A stretch of DNA of 24,363 nt from DATMNR01 sp963702765 (GTDB taxonomy: Bacteria; Chloroflexota; Ktedonobacteria; Ktedonobacterales; Ktedonobacteraceae): positions 1-24,363 of the forward strand of contig CAVPEB010000077.1 of the NCBI GenBank assembly GCA_963702765.1, given 5' to 3'. A program made the position numbers and the translations under genes. Position 1 is the first letter of the stretch; every line of letters starts with the position of its first letter. Shown in pieces: positions 14,928 through 23,755 of this stretch. The notes beneath the pieces are model-generated. The model was given only the letters and a program-made list of their open reading frames with translations, was not told the DNA's origin and searched no databases.

Positions 14928-16307
14928 TTGAGTATCGCGAATGAACCATTACCAGTAGATGAACATATTCATCAGAGAGGCTCTGTAGAATACCGGCGTG
15001 ATGCCGGGAAGGCTCTTCGCAAACAGGTATCTCGTCGCAGCCACGCGAAGTGGTCACCAGCTGCAGATCGTCCCGACCCAATTAGTCTCCTGGAAGAACA
15101 GAATCGTACCAGACTCGACTACCTGGTGCCGCTACGTTTTGAGCGCATGTCGGCATCACCTTTTACATTTCTGCGTGGAACAGCGATCGTGATGGCGGCT
15201 GATCTGGCAGCTACCCCTGTCACGGGTATACGTGTACAGATGTGTGGCGATGCACACCTTAATAACTTTGGCATCTTTGCTACGCCCGAGCGGAACCAGG
15301 TCTTCGATCTGAATGATTTTGATGAGACGCTTCCTGGCCCATGGGAATGGGACGTTAAACGCCTGGCTGCCAGCATTGTGATTGCGGGAAGAAATAACGG
15401 CTTCTCTCGCGATCTAAACAGGCAAGCTGTCTTGAGTTGCATGGCAACGTATCGTCAACGCATGTGGGAATATGGTGACATGCGCCATCTGGAAGTGTGG
15501 TACTCACGTATTGATTATGCAAGTTCGCTCGAGGCAGTGAACGAATCGTTTCGTTGGTGGGTTGATAAACAGCGTGCCAGGGCAGTTCGGCGTACGCATA
15601 TAGAACTCTTACCCAAGCTCACAGAAGAAGTGAACGGTAAGGTCCTGATCAAACCCGAGCCTCCACTTTTAACACGTCTCAAAGATGATGAACTGACCCG
15701 TATGTTGAGTGCCCTGGTTGAAGAATATCGCACCACCTTGCGTGAGGATCGGCATGTATTGCTAAGCAAATATAACTATGTGGATGTCGTACACAAAGTG
15801 GTAGGTGTAGGAAGTGTCGGAACGAGGTGTTATGTCGCTCTACTACTTGGAAATGACGCCAATGATCCACTATTCTTGCAGATCAAGGAAGCGCGAGCAT
15901 CAGTCTACGAACCCTATATCGGCCGGAGCGCGTTCTCAAATCATGGAGAGCGGGTCGTCATGGGTCAACGTCTGATGCAGGCATCCAGTGGTATATTTTT
16001 GGGTTGGACACGGCTAGGCTCCATCGACTTTTACATTCGTCAACTACGAGATATGAAGTTGTCAGTAGATATCTCAACGCTGAGCGAAGGGGGCTTTAAC
16101 GAGTATGCGAAATTCTGTGGGTGGGCGCTTGCACGTGCTCATGCGCGTTCTGGCGACCCTGCTATGATTAGCGGTTACCTGGGACAAAAAGATGTGTTTG
16201 ACCAGGCAATTGCCACGTTCGCTGAACTCTATGCGGATCAAGCTGAGCGAGATCATGCCGCGCTTGTTTCTCATCTCCAAACAACTCCGCAAGCTACTCT
16301 CAGCTAG
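14928..16307 (+). CDS. DUF2252 family protein, kinase-like fold suspected (intact copy)
   Basis: This 459-residue protein is full length for DUF2252, a family without an established function. The segment CGDAHLNNFG (106-115) followed by FDLNDFDET (126-134) resembles the catalytic loop (HGDxHxxN) and metal-binding DFD of aminoglycoside-phosphotransferase-like kinases, so a small-molecule or protein kinase activity is conceivable. The likely start is TTG at 14928, preceded by AGAGGAGG; the nearby ATG at 14923 runs into a stop at once. There is no signal peptide or membrane segment. It is followed after 32 bases by a membrane-protein gene and then by a second DUF2252 copy with a closely similar promoter and start. 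Confidence 0.9.
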   Translation: MSIANEPLPVDEHIHQRGSVEYRRDAGKALRKQVSRRSHAKWSPAADRPDPISLLEEQNRTRLDYLVPLRFERMSASPFTFLRGTAIVMAADLAATPVTGIRVQMCGDAHLNNFGIFATPERNQVFDLNDFDETLPGPWEWDVKRLAASIVIAGRNNGFSRDLNRQAVLSCMATYRQRMWEYGDMRHLEVWYSRIDYASSLEAVNESFRWWVDKQRARAVRRTHIELLPKLTEEVNGKVLIKPEPPLLTRLKDDELTRMLSALVEEYRTTLREDRHVLLSKYNYVDVVHKVVGVGSVGTRCYVALLLGNDANDPLFLQIKEARASVYEPYIGRSAFSNHGERVVMGQRLMQASSGIFLGWTRLGSIDFYIRQLRDMKLSVDISTLSEGGFNEYAKFCGWALARAHARSGDPAMISGYLGQKDVFDQAIATFAELYADQAERDHAALVSHLQTTPQATLS

Positions 16308-16339
16308 AAAATAGAAGCGTAGATATAAGAGACCGTTTA

Positions 16340-17437
16340 ATGCAACAGACAAACACAAGGCTCTGGTGGATGGAGGTGCTACGTGGCATCGTCGCCATCT
16401 CTTTTGGCCTTATGTTTATCTTTATCGATGTGCGTTTATTCATATATGCAGTGGGTGCTTACCTGATCATAGATGGCTCTCTTGATACATACAAGATTGC
16501 CAAACGTAAGCGAGCTACCAAACGAAGAGCACTCTCCTATCTCGGTAGCGCTCTCAGTATCTTACTTGGCCTGATCTGTTTCGTATTTCATCTCCTTGCT
16601 CTGTTCTTTATACTTTTTATCATAGTCATTCGAATTATCATCAGGGTATTCAGGGTACTTTTCGATGCGAGAGGTTCAGGGAGTTGGTATGCTGGTCTTA
16701 TCTGGCTATATGGCGCATTGTTGGGTCTTTATATCCTGGCACTTATTATCTTCCCATCAGAGACGTTGAACTTTAAGTTACACCTGCTATTTATCTTCAT
16801 CAGCGCCTATGCTATATGCGATGGTCTCTACCTGATAGGAAGAGGTCTAATTTTGCGCTTTGCTCCTGGTGTTTTCACCCGACCAACCTATCAAGTACTG
16901 GAGAACCAACCAGAGTTTCTCGACAATATTCCACTAACAACCAGACGCGCAGTAGTCTTCGTCCGGCGCCTGGGGGCAAACGGCCTGGGCCATATCGGCT
17001 GGGCATTTGAATGGAATAATGGCTGGTTTAATACAGGCTCAGTTGAGAACAAAACGAACAAACCATATGCCAAACCGGAAGAGATGGGATTCTGGACGGC
17101 GCATACACTCAATCCAATTGCGACTATGCACAGGCAAAACAGCACATACGATGAGTATAAGCTCTTTTATATAACGCAACCTCTCCCTAAAGAAGCCTGG
17201 AAAACCGCAATCTGGGAAAGCCGGCAAGCATATTATGCCCTGCGTCACAATTGCAATGATGTTGCTTATGACATCTTGCGGGCGTTTGGGGCCAATGAGT
17301 TGATCGATCCAGCAGAACAACACATCCCTAATGACTGGTTTGATGCCTTACCCGGACCAAGATATAAGATTGCTGAACACCCAATTATTCCCCTTACGCC
17401 TTCACAAAATGTCGAAGCGCGAACTGGTGACCAGTGA
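16340..17437 (+). CDS. Multi-pass membrane protein (HdeD/DUF308-like) fused to a possible permuted NlpC/P60-like domain
   Basis: This 365-residue protein has two parts. Residues 1-175 carry about six hydrophobic helices in the short-hairpin style of HdeD/DUF308 proteins. Residues 185-340 are soluble and contain GLGHIGWAFE (H218) and, later, ALRHNCNDVAYDILRAFG (C305). A His before a Cys in an NC(N/x) context matches circularly permuted NlpC/P60 or PPPDE-type thiol hydrolases, so it may be a membrane-tethered peptidase, amidase or acyltransferase. The domain call is inference from motif order. The gene follows the first DUF2252 gene after 32 bases and is probably cotranscribed. Its ribosome-binding site is weak (AAGAGA), fitting read-through translation within an operon. 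No signal peptide is seen beyond the first helix. Confidence 0.75.
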   Translation: MQQTNTRLWWMEVLRGIVAISFGLMFIFIDVRLFIYAVGAYLIIDGSLDTYKIAKRKRATKRRALSYLGSALSILLGLICFVFHLLALFFILFIIVIRIIIRVFRVLFDARGSGSWYAGLIWLYGALLGLYILALIIFPSETLNFKLHLLFIFISAYAICDGLYLIGRGLILRFAPGVFTRPTYQVLENQPEFLDNIPLTTRRAVVFVRRLGANGLGHIGWAFEWNNGWFNTGSVENKTNKPYAKPEEMGFWTAHTLNPIATMHRQNSTYDEYKLFYITQPLPKEAWKTAIWESRQAYYALRHNCNDVAYDILRAFGANELIDPAEQHIPNDWFDALPGPRYKIAEHPIIPLTPSQNVEARTGDQ

Positions 17438-17657
17438 ATTCTTGCTCACGATCCCGCCACACATCAATGGAACACCACCACCCTGGCGGCAAACTGGCTG
17501 GCGCGCTATGCACGAACTCACGCTCACCTGGGATAAGATGCTCAAAGATATGCGTACACTCTTTACCTCAATTGGCAAGCGTGTGATAAATCGACGAAAG
17601 GCACGTCCTGTGGAGGCTGCAATCTCGAATACATCACATTCGCCGGAGGAGTCGTGA
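17409..17657 (+). CDS. Possible small protein overlapping the membrane-protein gene
   Basis: An 82-residue frame starting at ATG 17409 overlaps the end of the upstream gene by 29 bases and fills part of an otherwise empty ~395-base gap. It is basic in its second half (KRVINRRKARP) with no membrane segment and no family I recognise. There is no clear ribosome-binding site, so it would depend on coupling to the upstream gene. It could equally be a remnant of a longer C-terminus or a chance frame. Confidence 0.3.
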   Translation: MSKRELVTSEFLLTIPPHINGTPPPWRQTGWRAMHELTLTWDKMLKDMRTLFTSIGKRVINRRKARPVEAAISNTSHSPEES

Positions 17658-17754
17658 ATGGATGTAGGGGACAATATCTTTAGAATGAAACTTCTCCTCA
17701 ACTGCTGCATGAATTGACTCAATTGAACGTATTATGTTTACGTCCAATCTCAGC

Positions 17755-17783
17755 TTGTCTTATTCTCTTTCCATGCATATAAT
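17755..17783 (+). promoter_or_regulatory. Promoter of second DUF2252 gene
   Basis: TTGTCT (17755-17760), 17 bases, TATAAT (17778-17783), then TGGAGAGTTAGTA: the same core, spacing and early leader as the first DUF2252 promoter, while the spacer itself has diverged. A palindrome AATTGA-C-TCAATT lies upstream at 17712-17724. Confidence 0.75.
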
Positions 17784-17832
17784 TGGAGAGTTAGTATTTC
17801 AAGTTCATCATAATGCCTGGAGGAGGCTCACT

Positions 17833-19226
17833 TTGAGTATCACAAACGACCCATCAGCTGTAGAACATCAAACTCTAGATCAACATACTCATGAAAGAGG
17901 CACGGCTGCATACCGGCGTGATGCCGGAAGGGCTCTACGTAAAAAGGCACCCCGTCGTAGTCATGCGGAGTGGTCACCTGCTGCTAATCGTCCCGACCCG
18001 ATTAGCCTGATGGAGGAACAGAATCAAACCAGGCTGCAGCACCTTGTTCCTCTACGCTTTGAACGCGTGTCGGCTTCGCCTTTTACGTATTTACGCGGGA
18101 CAGCGATTGTGATGGCGGCTGATCTGGCAGCAACACCAGTCTCAGGAATCCATGTACAGATGTGTGGTGATGCACACCTCAACAACTTTGGCATCTTTGC
18201 CACACCTGAACGGCACCAGATCTTCGATCTGAATGACTTTGACGAGACACTTCCCGGTCCATGGGAATGGGACGTCAAACGGCTGGCGGCCAGCATTGTG
18301 ATAGCGGGCAGGAATAATGGCTTCTCTCGCGATCTAAACAGGCAGGCAGTTTTGAGTTGTATGGCATCGTATCGCCAGCACATGTGGGAATATGGTGACT
18401 TGCGTCACCTGGATGTATGGTATGCGCGGATCGACTATGCGTCTTCGCTTGATGCTGTGAACAACTCTTTCCGCTGGTGGATTAATAAACAGAGCAAGAG
18501 GGCCACTCGCCGTACGCATGTAGAGCTCGCACCTAAACTGACGCAAGAAGTGAATGGTCAGATCTTGATCAAACCTGAGCCTCCAGTTTTAACACGTCTC
18601 AAAGATGAAGAACTGACCCATCTGCTGAGTGCATTGGTTGAAGAATATCGCACCACCTTGCGAGATGACCGGCACGTGCTGTTAAACAAATACCGCTACG
18701 TTGATGTTGTCCACAAAGTGGTTGGCATTGGGAGCGTTGGCACACGCTGTTACGTCGCCTTACTGCTGGGAAACGGCCCCAACGATCCATTGTTTCTGCA
18801 AATCAAACAGGCACAAGCATCGGTCTACGAGCGCTATCTTGGCCGAAGTGCTTACGCCAATCATGGCCAGCGAGTCGTCATGGGTCAACGTCTGATGCAA
18901 GCTTCCAGTGGTATCTTTTGGGCTGGACACGATTACGCACTTTTGACTTTTACATCCGCCAACTGCGAGATATGAAGTTATCAGTGGACACATCAACCCT
19001 GACCGATGCTGGTCTTAATGAGTACGCGAAATTCTGTGGGTGGGCGCTTGCGCGTGCTCATGCTCGCTCAGGTGATCCCGCCATGATCAGTGGCTACCTG
19101 GGCCAAAAAGATGTGTTTGATCAGGCGATTGCTACGTTTGCTGAAATCTATGCGGATCAGACTGAACGCGATCATGCCGCGCTTGTTGCGCATCTCCAGA
19201 CAGCTCAGCCATCTACGCTCAGCTAG
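17833..19226 (+). pseudogene. DUF2252 family protein, second copy, frameshifted
   Basis: This copy is highly similar to the first DUF2252 protein along its whole length, including the GDAHLNNFG and NDFDE motifs. The start is TTG 17833 (MSITNDPS), preceded by GGAGGAGG, exactly parallel to the first copy; reading farther upstream only adds promoter and leader sequence. The frame is lost at a run of four T's (18916-18919) where the first copy has five (15996-16000). It then ends at 18975, while the expected C-terminus continues in another frame to 19226. Restoring one T gives a 464-residue intact protein. Codon changes between the copies before and after the break look conservative, so the lesion is either recent, a sequencing error in a homopolymer, or a site of slippage. 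Confidence 0.85.
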
Positions 19227-19264
19227 AATATGGATAAGAAGCCTGGAAAGCTGTTCATTTCACA

Positions 19265-20440
19265 TCAGTTTTCGGATAAAGTCTTTGTGAGTTCCTCCGC
19301 CTCAAGCTCTGGTTGTACTGCTTGAGGCGCTTCCTCTGGAAATTGATCGGCATTTTTAGTCTGGTACCTTTTCCAAAACGCGATAACGATTTCCTGGGTG
19401 ACTCCAGCAACAGGCACTGCTAGTAATGCTCCAAGAATACCGAAACGTTCTATGCCTGCGAAGATCGCAAAGATGATGATAATAGGATGGACTCCAACTG
19501 TATTGTTAAAAATACGAGGTTCCAGTATCGAGCCTAAAATGACCACTTGAAGGATAATGATGCAGACACCAACAATCAGAGCCGTTTCCCATCCCAGGGG
19601 AAGCGTAATAATAATACAGAGTAAACCTGCAACAAAGCCTCCGATCATGGGGATAAAAAACAGGGCGAACGAGAGGACTCCAAGCAATACGAAAAATGGA
19701 CTTCCCGCGAACTTGAGAATCACACCTGCACCACAACCTGCTACGATGGCAAGTATGAGAAGACCGCGAAAATACCCTCCGACAGCACTGTCGCCTGTAC
19801 TCACAAGAAACCCTATCGTGTCTCTATATTTCAGTGGTGTCCTCACACGTAGCCAGTTTATGATGCGTGAACCGTCGAGAATGAAATAGACGCTGAGGGT
19901 CGCGATGGTGATTGCAAAGATAATCCAGGTGAATATTCCTCCAACAAACGGAAGCGCGCCGCTAAGCAGACCACGCAGTTGTACAATGACGACGCTGCCG
20001 AATCCTGTAAACACTTCTTTTGAGATGCCCAACTGTTGCAAAACATCTAGCAATGGGCGTAATTGAAGTTGACCAGCAGGACTCAAAAGATGGGTGATAA
20101 TTGCTATGAGAGCTGCTAATTGCTGCACGAAGGAAACACCTACTAAGTAGACGAGGACAGTAAGGGCGACGAGCAGGACAAGGTAAACCAGGAAAATAGC
20201 AAGTGGACGCGGCATGATACGCTGGAAGAGCAGGACGAAAGGATAAATGATGTAGGCCAGCAGCCCGCCAATAAGCACCAGAATGAACGACTCGCCTACA
20301 AGCCAGATCAAAAAGAAGACGAAACAGATGATTGCAATCCAGGCTACGATGGTCAGAGCTATAAGTAGCCTTCTTGTCCAAATCGAATTTGATACTGGCG
20401 GGTCTGTGGGCATATGTTCAAGATCGGTATTTGAAGACAT
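19265..20440 (-). CDS. AI-2E family transporter (PerM/YhhT-like membrane protein)
   Basis: This 391-residue protein has about eight transmembrane helices and the layout of the AI-2E transporter family: two N-terminal helices (about 25-75), a longer third, an amphipathic central part, and the conserved C-terminal series including FFVLLGVLSFALFFIPMIGG and EPRIFNNTVGVHPIIIIFAIFAG. Members export autoinducer-2, act as Na+/H+ antiporters or have unknown cargo, so the substrate here cannot be told. The first ~20 and last ~35 residues are charged, cytoplasmic tails. The ATG at 20440 has a GAGAGAGGT site about ten bases upstream. The gene is convergent with the second DUF2252 copy, 38 bases away. Confidence 0.9.
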   Translation of the reverse strand: MSSNTDLEHMPTDPPVSNSIWTRRLLIALTIVAWIAIICFVFFLIWLVGESFILVLIGGLLAYIIYPFVLLFQRIMPRPLAIFLVYLVLLVALTVLVYLVGVSFVQQLAALIAIITHLLSPAGQLQLRPLLDVLQQLGISKEVFTGFGSVVIVQLRGLLSGALPFVGGIFTWIIFAITIATLSVYFILDGSRIINWLRVRTPLKYRDTIGFLVSTGDSAVGGYFRGLLILAIVAGCGAGVILKFAGSPFFVLLGVLSFALFFIPMIGGFVAGLLCIIITLPLGWETALIVGVCIIILQVVILGSILEPRIFNNTVGVHPIIIIFAIFAGIERFGILGALLAVPVAGVTQEIVIAFWKRYQTKNADQFPEEAPQAVQPELEAEELTKTLSEN

Positions 20441-20764
20441 ATTACGCGAGACCTCTCTCCTGCACTATCCTTAAGAATATTGCTATTTACACGCAAGTAT
20501 AGACTATTACCTCTTCAAAGTATAGATATGATATCCCGATATCTCGCTTTTACATTGCTATTACTTACAATATCATCTATTATTATTTTAGAGTTCTTAA
20601 AAATCTCTTCATCCTTTTCTGCATCCTTATGTGGACTGATCGAACTTACATCCATAAGGGAGAAATAGATAAGCCATGCCACACAAACATAGGTCTTTCC
20701 TTCCAAGGTTTATTTGACAACATGACAAACATTGGCGCTTCATCCCAATGAAAGGAACATATTT
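20441..20764. other. A+T-rich divergent intergenic region
   Basis: This region separates the divergent AI-2E and HtrA-like genes. It contains a repeated TCTATACTT (minus strand) about 20 bases apart, and an AGATAT...ATATCT inverted repeat around 20524-20544 with GATATC on both sides. TTGACA at 20713-20718 has no acceptable -10 at 16-18 bases. Short hydrophobic open frames here lack ribosome-binding sites. No gene or firm promoter is called. Confidence 0.5.
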
Positions 20765-21940
20765 ATGAGCGAAAACATGGAATCACACGTTGGTGAAAGT
20801 GAGCCTACCCCCTCTGGAAGTGGGAGACAAGCTGGACCTCCCTCTACCTCTCGTGACTTAAGCAATGGTGTCAGAGTTGCCCTGGTAGTAGCACTCGTGC
20901 TGCTGATTGGAATTGGCCTTTTTGCCGCCTGGCAGATAGGCAGAAATTCCGCCAGTGGAGCAGGTACAACGACCACGTCATCTCAGACCGAACAATCTGC
21001 TGCTACATACAACGCTTTGCCTGAAGCTGTTGCAGCAGCATTCAGGCAAAGCGTTGTACAAATTGATGTTGTTACCAAGCAAGGCGCTGGACTTGGCTCT
21101 GGAACGATCATTGATAGCCGTGGCTATATAGTCACAAATGATCACGTGGTCGCAGGAGCTACGCAAATCAAAGTGGAGTTGTATGATGGTTTAACAGTGC
21201 CTGCCCAATTAACTGGTCTCTACCCACCTGAAGACCTGGCAGTGATCAAGATCGATCCTGTACCGCATATGGCAGTCGCAACGATTGGTGATTTATCGCA
21301 GCTCAAAGTCGCAGAGTATGTAATGGCCATTGGCAATCCCCTGGGCATCACTCAAACAGTGACCTCAGGTATCGTTAGTGCGTTAGGAAGAAACGTCCCG
21401 GCAGGACCAGGTGTGGAGCTTATTGATGCCATTCAGACCGATGCAGCGATCAATCCTGGGAACAGCGGTGGTGCACTTGTTGACTTACAGGGAGAACTGA
21501 TCGGCGTTCCCACACTGACCATTATCAATCCAACGTTTAGTTCACCTGCAAGTGGAATAGGTTTCGCCGTCCCCTCCAATCGGGTGAAGTACATAGTACC
21601 ACAACTCATCGCGACGGGACATGTAACTAATACAGGACGTGCATCACTGGGTGTAGGAGTTGTAACCGTTGATCCGTCGATAGCAGCACAAAATAATCTG
21701 TCAGTGGATCATGGAGTACTCATTGCGAGTGTGACGCCAAATGGCCCAGCAGCTACGGCAGGGTTGAGGGCTGGAGATGTGATTCTTCAAATTGATAACA
21801 TACCCATAACGAGTGTCCAATCGTTGGGGGATGTACTCTTAAGCAAAAGCCCCGGGGATACTGTTGCTGTGACGATCAATCGTGGCGGCCAACAAATGAC
21901 GGTCAATGTCACGTTGGGTGAACTGTCTGCCAGTAGTTAG
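20765..21940 (+). CDS. Membrane-anchored HtrA/Deg-type serine protease with PDZ domain
   Basis: This 391-residue S1C protease has a polar N-terminal cytoplasmic part (1-36), one membrane helix (about 37-57), a Ser/Thr-rich linker, a trypsin-like domain and a single C-terminal PDZ domain (about 300-385, with GVLIASVTPNGPAATAGLRAGDVI). The catalytic triad is visible: H127 (TNDHVV), D157 (EDLAVI) and S234 (NPGNSGGAL). It probably degrades or senses misfolded proteins on the outer face of the membrane. The ATG at 20765 is chosen because AAAGGA precedes it by eight bases; an upstream TTG in frame would only add unrelated residues. The coding region for residues 82-98 contains a perfect 18-base inverted repeat. 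Confidence 0.93.
   Translation: MSENMESHVGESEPTPSGSGRQAGPPSTSRDLSNGVRVALVVALVLLIGIGLFAAWQIGRNSASGAGTTTTSSQTEQSAATYNALPEAVAAAFRQSVVQIDVVTKQGAGLGSGTIIDSRGYIVTNDHVVAGATQIKVELYDGLTVPAQLTGLYPPEDLAVIKIDPVPHMAVATIGDLSQLKVAEYVMAIGNPLGITQTVTSGIVSALGRNVPAGPGVELIDAIQTDAAINPGNSGGALVDLQGELIGVPTLTIINPTFSSPASGIGFAVPSNRVKYIVPQLIATGHVTNTGRASLGVGVVTVDPSIAAQNNLSVDHGVLIASVTPNGPAATAGLRAGDVILQIDNIPITSVQSLGDVLLSKSPGDTVAVTINRGGQQMTVNVTLGELSASS
21008..21058. repeat. Perfect 18-bp inverted repeat inside the HtrA-type coding region
   Basis: Arms at 21008-21025 and 21041-21058 are exact reverse complements with a 15-base loop; within the loop GCTG and CAGC can pair and lengthen the stem. It lies in the codons linking the membrane anchor to the protease domain. 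Such a stem in mRNA could slow ribosomes. Confidence 0.85.
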
Positions 21941-21994
21941 TGGCATGCTATCTGGATTGGCAAAACGAGTTTAGAGTGAAACGAACCCGATGAT

Positions 21995-22088
21995 TGTCAT
22001 TCTGAGTGTCGTCCTGTCATTCTGAGCGTCGAGCGAAGAATCTCGTAGCCATGCAGGTGAGATTCTTCGCTCGACGCTCAGAATGACA
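21995..22088. repeat. Perfect 30-bp inverted repeat with partial extra copy, dispersed intergenic element
   Basis: Arms 22015-22044 and 22059-22088 are exact reverse complements separated by 14 bases. A 17-base partial copy of the arm, with one mismatch, precedes it at 21995-22011. A diverged relative lies at 6648-6674. The element sits between the convergent HtrA-type and esterase genes, where the hairpin could end transcription from both sides, although no T run follows. It codes for nothing. Its sequence (TGTCATTCTGAGC...) resembles short palindromic repeats I recall from many bacterial genomes. Confidence 0.85.
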
Positions 22089-22181
22089 AAAGTGTTCCTA
22101 TCAGAAGGCCAAAGGTATGTTCATATTTGTAGCATGTTCTTTTCGATAGAACAAACCTTTGATCCTGTCAGTAGCAATTAG

Positions 22182-23669
22182 CTACCGCACCCCCTCCCAT
22201 AATTGTCGCTCTGCTGATCGAGGATCCTCCACCAGTTCTTGCTTCGTATCGAACCGCATAGTTGCCCTACGATTTAGATCGAACTGCGGCCAGCCGGGAT
22301 TGCCATTAGTAGCGAAAGCGACCCAGGCAGCATGCATTGAGTTAGCGAGTTGCTGTGGGGGTTCAGCACCGAGGAGTATCTCTAACCCCTCTCTATCGAG
22401 AGTATCGAAGACAAATGGGATCTCCAGAGAATGACACGAACCGAGCTGCCCATCGAACCCTGGCGACCTCCATGCAAACTCATACATATACGTAGCTCCA
22501 CTACCTTTTGTATGAGCCTCAGCCAGGCGGATGGCAGGAATACGGAAAAACCAGTCGGTCACTATAGATGCGAGTAGTTCACCAGCGCTGTCATCAGGGC
22601 GATTCGAGCGATACGTGGCAATTGTCTCTGCAACAGGTAGTCCATAAGCAGCAACTGCTCCGGCCAGTATATCCTCGTTGATGTAGTTGATCGCACCACC
22701 AGGCACCATGAATAGCCGATTCTCGTCGGTATTGGTTCCTATCAAGACATCCACACCCGCACCGGCCCCTGCAACAATACTGTCAATTGGACGCGCAGGA
22801 AGTATGTCTCCATCTACGACAGGCTCGAAAGGCATCAGGTTGCCTGCCACCTCACCCCAGCGTCCCGGGTCGGGATTCGCGAAAGCATCTCCGCTCAATT
22901 CCACCTGCGCCATTAACAGGCGTTCAACTGGTACTGCCGCGATGGCTTCTCGCGTTGCTGCTACCCCAAGTTTTTCAGCAAGATACCCGCCTACACGTTG
23001 CGCGGTAGCAGGTGAAAGAACATGATGACCTGCGCCACTCTCAGGAATAACTCTACGGAAAAGACCCTTCGCGCGAGGCATTGATAGGAGTGTCGAGGTA
23101 CTAAAAGCCCCGGCCGACTCACCGAAGAGAGTGACATTATGCGGATCGCCGCCAAATGCTGCAATATTCTCCTGCACCCATGCGAGCGCCGCGACCTGGT
23201 CGAGCAGGCCAAGATTGGAAATGCCGTCACCCATAAAGAGGAAGCCATCCGCACCGAGGCGATAGTTGATGGTTACACATACAACTCCATCACGGGCGAA
23301 ACGACTACCGTCATAACTTGGTATTGCGCCTGAGCCGTTAGAGAATGCCCCTCCATGGATCCAGAACATAACAGGCAGCCCGGTTCGCCCAACATCTGGA
23401 GTCCAGATATTGAGGTTTAAGCAGTCTTCACCAGGGATTGCTGGCTCTGGAAGAAGTGTATCGAAAGGTGGAAAATAAGGGGGCTTGGGAACTGTAGGAC
23501 CAAAATTGAACGCTTCGCGCACGCCATCCCATCGCTCGGCTTGTTGGGGCGGCCTAAAACGATTGGCCCCAAAAGGCGGCGCTGCATAGGGGATTCCCTT
23601 GAATGTTGCTACTCCTTCATCCATTCTACCTCGCACCACTCCTTGCTGGGTTCTGACATCGATGTCCAT
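22182..23669 (-). CDS. Type-B carboxylesterase (para-nitrobenzyl-esterase-like)
   Basis: This 495-residue alpha/beta hydrolase belongs to the cholinesterase-like COesterase family and has all catalytic features: oxyanion loop HGGAF at 105-109, nucleophile S185 in GESAG (183-187), acid E316 in TDENRLF, and H413 in CHSLEIPF. EDCLNLNIWTP (81-91) is the family's second signature. There is no signal peptide, so it is cytoplasmic. It would hydrolyse carboxylic esters of unknown identity. The start at ATG 23669 is preceded by AAAGGAG five bases away; the in-frame ATG ten codons upstream lies beyond this ribosome-binding site. It follows the broken MaoC-like gene by about 90 bases on the same strand. 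Confidence 0.93.
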   Translation of the reverse strand: MDIDVRTQQGVVRGRMDEGVATFKGIPYAAPPFGANRFRPPQQAERWDGVREAFNFGPTVPKPPYFPPFDTLLPEPAIPGEDCLNLNIWTPDVGRTGLPVMFWIHGGAFSNGSGAIPSYDGSRFARDGVVCVTINYRLGADGFLFMGDGISNLGLLDQVAALAWVQENIAAFGGDPHNVTLFGESAGAFSTSTLLSMPRAKGLFRRVIPESGAGHHVLSPATAQRVGGYLAEKLGVAATREAIAAVPVERLLMAQVELSGDAFANPDPGRWGEVAGNLMPFEPVVDGDILPARPIDSIVAGAGAGVDVLIGTNTDENRLFMVPGGAINYINEDILAGAVAAYGLPVAETIATYRSNRPDDSAGELLASIVTDWFFRIPAIRLAEAHTKGSGATYMYEFAWRSPGFDGQLGSCHSLEIPFVFDTLDREGLEILLGAEPPQQLANSMHAAWVAFATNGNPGWPQFDLNRRATMRFDTKQELVEDPRSAERQLWEGVR

Positions 23670-23755
23670 TGCATCTCCTTTAAAATTTGGTTGGAACATA
23701 TGGAGCAGAGAAGCTCTTCAAAAAGAATACCACATTATCTCATTCAACTTCTCTA

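Noticed and set aside
17734..17832. N-terminal extension of the second DUF2252 protein
   Set aside because: The extra 33 codons cover the promoter and ribosome-binding site shared with the first copy; TTG 17833 matches the first copy's start.
20480..20668. Short hydrophobic open frame in the AI-2E/HtrA gap
   Set aside because: It starts with TTG, has no ribosome-binding site, and its hydrophobicity follows from A+T-rich sequence.
20713..20718. TTGACA as -35 of the HtrA-type gene
   Set aside because: No acceptable -10 hexamer lies 16-18 bases downstream.
23139..23333. Plus-strand frames within the carboxylesterase gene
   Set aside because: They are antisense shadows of a well-supported enzyme gene.
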